From NCBI GenBank assembly GCA_036939355.1, contig JALLAP010001419.1, forward strand, positions 1 to 10,771: a DNA stretch of 10,771 bases, in the 5' to 3' direction. The notes beneath the pieces are model-generated. The model searched no databases. It saw only the letters and a list, made by a program, of their open reading frames with translations, and was not told the DNA's origin. Below, piece after piece: positions 7,580 to 10,771 of this stretch; positions within the stretch are counted from its first letter, which is position 1; each line of letters opens with the position of its first letter. Source of the DNA: Thalassiosira profunda. Lineage: Eukaryota; Bacillariophyta; Thalassiosirophyceae; Thalassiosirales; Thalassiosiraceae. The translations under genes were made by a program, and so were the position numbers.

Positions 7580-7657
7580 GTGATGGCGCCATCAAACTTG
7601 CTGGCGGTTTGGTCGAGGTGATGGCGCCTTTGCTGCGGCGCCAGCTGTTTTTGGCGC
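7580..7657. repeat. GGCGCC palindrome cluster with direct repeats
   Basis: GTGATGGCGCC occurs twice in direct orientation, at 7580-7590 and 7618-7628. The first copy extends into a perfect 12-bp palindrome, GATGGCGCCATC (7582-7593). A third GGCGCC is at 7637-7642. TTTGGCGC at 7650-7657 fits the E2F consensus TTTSSCGC. The clustering 300-400 bp upstream of the UGPase/PGM start suggests a regulatory module, but binding factors are unknown. Confidence 0.45.
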
Positions 7658-7769
7658 ACGCATCCCCAGGACGTCCCCCAAATCCAGCGATAAGCAAAGT
7701 TTATGTAAATTTAGTCATACATTGTTACATGATAACTAACTAAAAATTGTATCAATTTGGCAAAGAAGA

Positions 7770-7776
7770 TACGTCA
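7770..7776 (+). promoter_or_regulatory. CRE/bZIP-like TACGTCA overlapping CAGCTG
   Basis: TACGTCA is directly joined to an E-box-like CAGCTG (TACGTCAGCTG, 7770-7780), about 190 bp before the fusion gene's ATG. The same TACGTCA core occurs upstream of the SAP-PPR gene at 59-65. It is a candidate site only, as motifs this short occur by chance. Confidence 0.25.
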
Positions 7777-7964
7777 GCTGGAAAAAGATTTGCCACCGAC
7801 GAGGAAGGTGACGTTTTCCTCGCCGGTGCATCTTCCTCTTCCTCCTCCTCCAGCCGCGGCGGGTTCGTTTGTTGTCATAAATTTCGGATCCATCGCCTCT
7901 GTCAAGGAAGCGACCCCCCACACCTCGGCCTTCCTCGTAGACTCGACCACCATCTACAGCAACC

Positions 7965-10771
7965 ATGGCGTCGTTTGAACCCTGCCGGGTGAGTTCCTCG
8001 CAGTGCGCCCTCTGATCGAGAACGCGGGATATTGGGGGGCGGATGGTCGGTGCAAAGGATCCGGAAATGCCGCTGCTGGTGCAGGGAATCTGTTGCATCG
8101 GATAATATTGTCGGCGCACAACACGTGCCATTGTCGGGAGATGCGGCTGCGTTCTGGGCACTCAACGAATGAAATGGTGCAATTGCAATTGATGAAATGC
8201 CGCGAGATTCGTCACTAACACTAACATTCATTGCACTCATATTATCGCAGGCGAAAATGGAGAAGGAGGGCATCGCCCAGTCGGCCATCTCCGCCTTCGA
8301 ATCGACCTTCAACTCCCTCGTGTCGGGCAACACCGGCATCATCCCCGAATCGACCATCACCCCCGTCCCGGAATTGGTGCACACCGATTCCATTTCCACC
8401 GCGCCCGATTCCGCCCTCCTGTCCGAGACCGTCGTGCTCAAGCTCAACGGCGGCCTCGGCACGGGCATGGGCCTCGACAAGGCCAAGTCGCTGCTCGAGG
8501 TGAAGAACGGGGATACTTTCCTCGACCTGACGGCCAAGCAGGTCATGTGCATGCGGAAGGAGTTCGGGCAGAACGTCAAATTCATGCTCATGAACAGCTT
8601 CAGCACTTCGGACGATACGCTGGAGTTCTTCCAGACGAAGTACCCCAGTTTGGCAGCCGAGGAGGGATTGGAGATGCTGCAAAACAAGGTGCCCAAGCTC
8701 GACGCCACTACTCTCGAGCCGGCCACCTGCGCGTCGGACTCCAGCAACGAGTGGTGCCCTCCCGGCCACGGAGATCTCTACGCTGCCCTCATCGGCTCTG
8801 GACGCCTCGATGCCCTCCTCGCCGCCGGTTACAAGTACATGTTCGTTTCCAACTCGGACAACCTTGGCGCTACTCTCGATCTCAAGATCTTGACCCACTT
8901 CGCCACCACCAACGCCTCCTTCATGATGGAGTGCTGCGAGCGCACGGAGAACGACAAGAAGGGCGGCCACCTCGCCATTCGCAACTCCGACAAGCACCTC
9001 ATCTTGCGCGAGAGTGCCATGTGCGCTGACGAAGACGAGCCCGCCTTCCAGGACATCACCAAGCACCGCTTCTTCAACACGAACAACCTGTGGATCCGAC
9101 TGGACAAGCTGAAGGAGATCGTGGACAAGTTTGGTGGCTTCATTCCGCTGCCAATGATCAAGAACAGCAAGACGGTGGACCCGAAGGATGACAGCTCGCA
9201 GAAGGTGGTCCAGCTCGAGACCGCAATGGGCGCCGCCATTGAGTGCTTCGACGGAGCCAGCGCCGTGATCGTGCCCCGTACCCGCTTCGCTCCCGTGAAG
9301 AAGTGCAACGACCTCCTCCTGCTTCGCTCGGACGCTTACGTCATCACGGAGGACTTCCGTCCGGTGCTCAACCCCGCCTGCGGAGGCGTCGCTCCCATCA
9401 TCGCGCTTGACTCGAAGAAGTACAAACTCGTTGGAGCTCTGGAGGAGGCCACTTCGGAGGGCGTGCCGTCTCTTGTTGCCTGCAAGAGGCTCACGGTGAA
9501 GGGAAAGATCCGCATGGGGCGCTCCACCCGCTTCGTCGGCACGGTGTCCATCACCAACAAGGGCGACGAGTCGAAGTACGTGTCTGGAAAGATCGAAGAT
9601 GCCGAGATTGACGTCACAGACAACGCCGGCCTTGGCGCGCTGAAGCCCACTGCTGTCGCGTCTGCTCCCATCGCGGGACAGAAGCCCGGAACGTCGGGCC
9701 TGCGCAAGAAGACTAAGGAGTTCATGTCGCCCAACTACCTCAACAACTTTGTCCAGGCGGTGTTCGATGCTGTGATTGCGGGAGGCACCAACGTGTCGGA
9801 GGGAACGCTCGTGGTGGGCGGCGACGGACGCTACTACAACGACGTGGCCATCCAGACAATCATCAAGATGGGCGTGGCCAACGGCGTGAAGCGCTTCTGG
9901 ATCGGAGAGAATGGGTTGCTCTCCACCCCGGCTGTGTCGGCGATGATCCGCGAGAAGGGCCCCGTGTGGCAGAAGGCGTTTGGTGCCTTCATCCTCACGG
10001 CGAGCCACAACCCCGGCGGACCCGAAGAGGACTTTGGCATCAAATACAACACGCAGAACGGCGGACCGGCGCCTGAGTACCTGATGCAGGCCACCTACGC
10101 CAACACCACCTCGATGAAGAGTTACAAGATCTGCTCGGACTTCCCGGCGGTCGATATTACCAAGGCGGGATCCACCACGGTGCAGTCGGAGGATGGCAGC
10201 AGCTCGGTCGTCGTCGACGTCATTCCGTCCACGGAGTCTCACGTGGCCCTCCTCAAAACCATCTTCGACTTCGACGCCATCAAGGCCCTCCTCGATCGCG
10301 ACGACTTCTCGATGATCTACGACTCCATGCACGGCGTGAACGGTCCCTTCTCCAAGTCTGTCTTTGTCGACGAGCTCGGCCAGCCAGAGTCGGTGCTGAC
10401 GAACCACATCCCCAAGGACGACTTCAACGGCGGCCACGCCGACCCCAACCTCACCTACGCCAAGGAGCTCGTGGCCACCATGGGATTGGACAAGAAGGGC
10501 AACAAGATCGACGTCGCGGGCCCGATCCCCTCCTTTGGCGCCGCCGCTGATGGCGATGGCGACCGCAACATGATCCTCGGCACGCAGTTCTTTGTCACCC
10601 CGTCCGACTCCCTCGCAGTCATCGTCGCCAACGCCAACTCCATCCCCTTCTTCAAGTCCCAGGGCGGACTCAAGGCCGTGGCCCGGTCGATGCCCACGAG
10701 TGGCGCCGTCGACCTCGTCGCCAAGGACCTCAACCTCGACTTCTTCGAGACGCCCACCGGCTGGAAGTTCT
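7965..10771 (+). CDS. UDP-glucose pyrophosphorylase / phosphoglucomutase fusion (3' end beyond window)
   Basis: Exon 1 is 7965-7988 (MASFEPCR). Exon 2 runs from 8251 in one open frame to the window edge, giving 848 residues so far. The N-terminal half (to about 475) is UGPase: UTP + glucose 1-phosphate to UDP-glucose + PPi. Its motifs are KLNGGLGTGMGLDKAKS (N74), VSNSDNLGATLD (N209), FFNTNNLW (N284), LETAMGAAIECFDGA, and FAPVKK (K358) before DLLLLRSD. The second half from about 484 (GQKPGTSGLRKKTKEF) is alpha-D-phosphohexomutase (glucose 1-P / glucose 6-P). It has phosphoserine S593 in TASHNPGGPEEDFGIKYN and the metal loop DGDGDR at 775-780. The window ends at TGWKF, before the sugar-binding GEES loop and phosphate-binding domain 4. 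No signal peptide is seen, so it is probably cytosolic, supplying UDP-glucose for storage beta-glucan and nucleotide sugars. The 7965 ATG has an ACCATGG context; an in-frame ATG at 8257 is the alternative start if the intron lies in the 5' UTR. Confidence 0.95.
7989..8250 (+). other. Intron 1 of the UGPase/PGM gene (262 nt)
   Basis: The donor is CGG|GTGAGT, right after eight codons. The acceptor is ATTATCGCAG|GCG, with two adjacent branch-point-like CTAAC motifs at 8215-8219 and 8221-8225, 25-35 nt upstream. The intron is phase 0 (R8 to A9). It is about three times longer than the other introns in the window. Confidence 0.8.

Larger units (their letters stand above)
7167..7964. other. Intergenic region between UXS and UGPase/PGM
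   Basis: No convincing gene is seen in these 798 bp. After the UXS stop there is an AT-rich 3' UTR-like stretch. Then come short palindromes (GGCGG-AA-CCGCC at 7256-7267 and AGCATCGATGCT at 7468-7479), a three-copy 7-bp tandem repeat at 7432-7452 and a GGCGCC-rich block at 7580-7657. An AT-rich segment at about 7690-7765 follows, and probably holds the core promoter of the next gene. The last 200 bp are C/T-rich with a TCTTCCTCTTCCTCC tract, consistent with a 5' UTR. A 52-codon ATG frame at 7311-7469 is probably chance. Confidence 0.5.

Noticed and set aside
7757..7978. 73-codon frame just upstream of the UGPase/PGM ATG, considered as an upstream exon or uORF
   Set aside because: It starts only with TTG, is in a different frame from the gene and reads through a C/T-rich 5' UTR-like tract. 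The ATG at 7965 with its consensus donor explains the start better.
8242..10437. 731-codon open frame on the minus strand
   Set aside because: It lies antisense to the UGPase/PGM exon. Its translation is His/Val/Arg/Leu-rich with no recognisable domain, which is the expected shadow of a GC-rich coding sequence with C/G-ending codons.
1..10771. tRNA or rRNA genes, CRISPR arrays, transposases
   Set aside because: Reading both strands showed no T-loop GTTCGANNC with a cloverleaf, no regularly spaced repeats with unique spacers and no transposase or integrase motifs.

Overview
The window is nuclear DNA from a eukaryotic alga, most likely a photosynthetic stramenopile (diatom, pelagophyte, eustigmatophyte or relative). 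Four protein genes are visible. Three carry short GT..AG introns, six splice junctions can be placed by frame, and start codons sit mostly in Kozak-like contexts. Two observations point to stramenopiles. The last gene encodes a UDP-glucose pyrophosphorylase fused to a phosphoglucomutase, an architecture established for stramenopiles. The first gene begins with a signal peptide followed by a phenylalanine at the predicted cleavage point, the ASAFAP-type bipartite presequence used to enter red-algal-derived secondary plastids. There are no rRNA or tRNA genes, CRISPR arrays or clear transposase genes.

Layout. 1-382: upstream region of gene 1. 383-2721 (+): three-exon gene for a SAP-domain plus pentatricopeptide-repeat (PPR) protein, probably plastid-targeted. 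2722-2873: short convergent 3' interval with a CA microsatellite. 2874-4859 (-): single-exon gene for a mercuric-reductase-like / dihydrolipoamide-dehydrogenase-type flavoprotein disulfide oxidoreductase with a hydrophobic N-terminus and a C-terminal extension; its base composition is more AT-rich than its neighbours. 4860-5340: divergent promoter region holding a dense cluster of AAATATGCAAAAAT motifs in both orientations and a separate long inverted repeat. 5341-7166 (+): two-exon gene for membrane-anchored UDP-glucuronate decarboxylase (UDP-xylose synthase, UXS). 7167-7964: intergenic region with GGCGCC palindromes, a 7-bp tandem repeat and an AT-rich putative core promoter. 7965-10771 (+), running off the right edge: UGPase/phosphoglucomutase fusion gene with an 8-codon first exon.

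Working together. The fusion enzyme can convert glucose 6-phosphate to glucose 1-phosphate and then UDP-glucose. UXS makes UDP-xylose from UDP-glucuronate. Only UDP-glucose dehydrogenase, not present here, is needed to join the two genes into one route from hexose phosphate to UDP-xylose. They lie head-to-tail about 0.8 kb apart. The first two genes look organelle-related (RNA/DNA handling and redox) and have no obvious link to this pathway.
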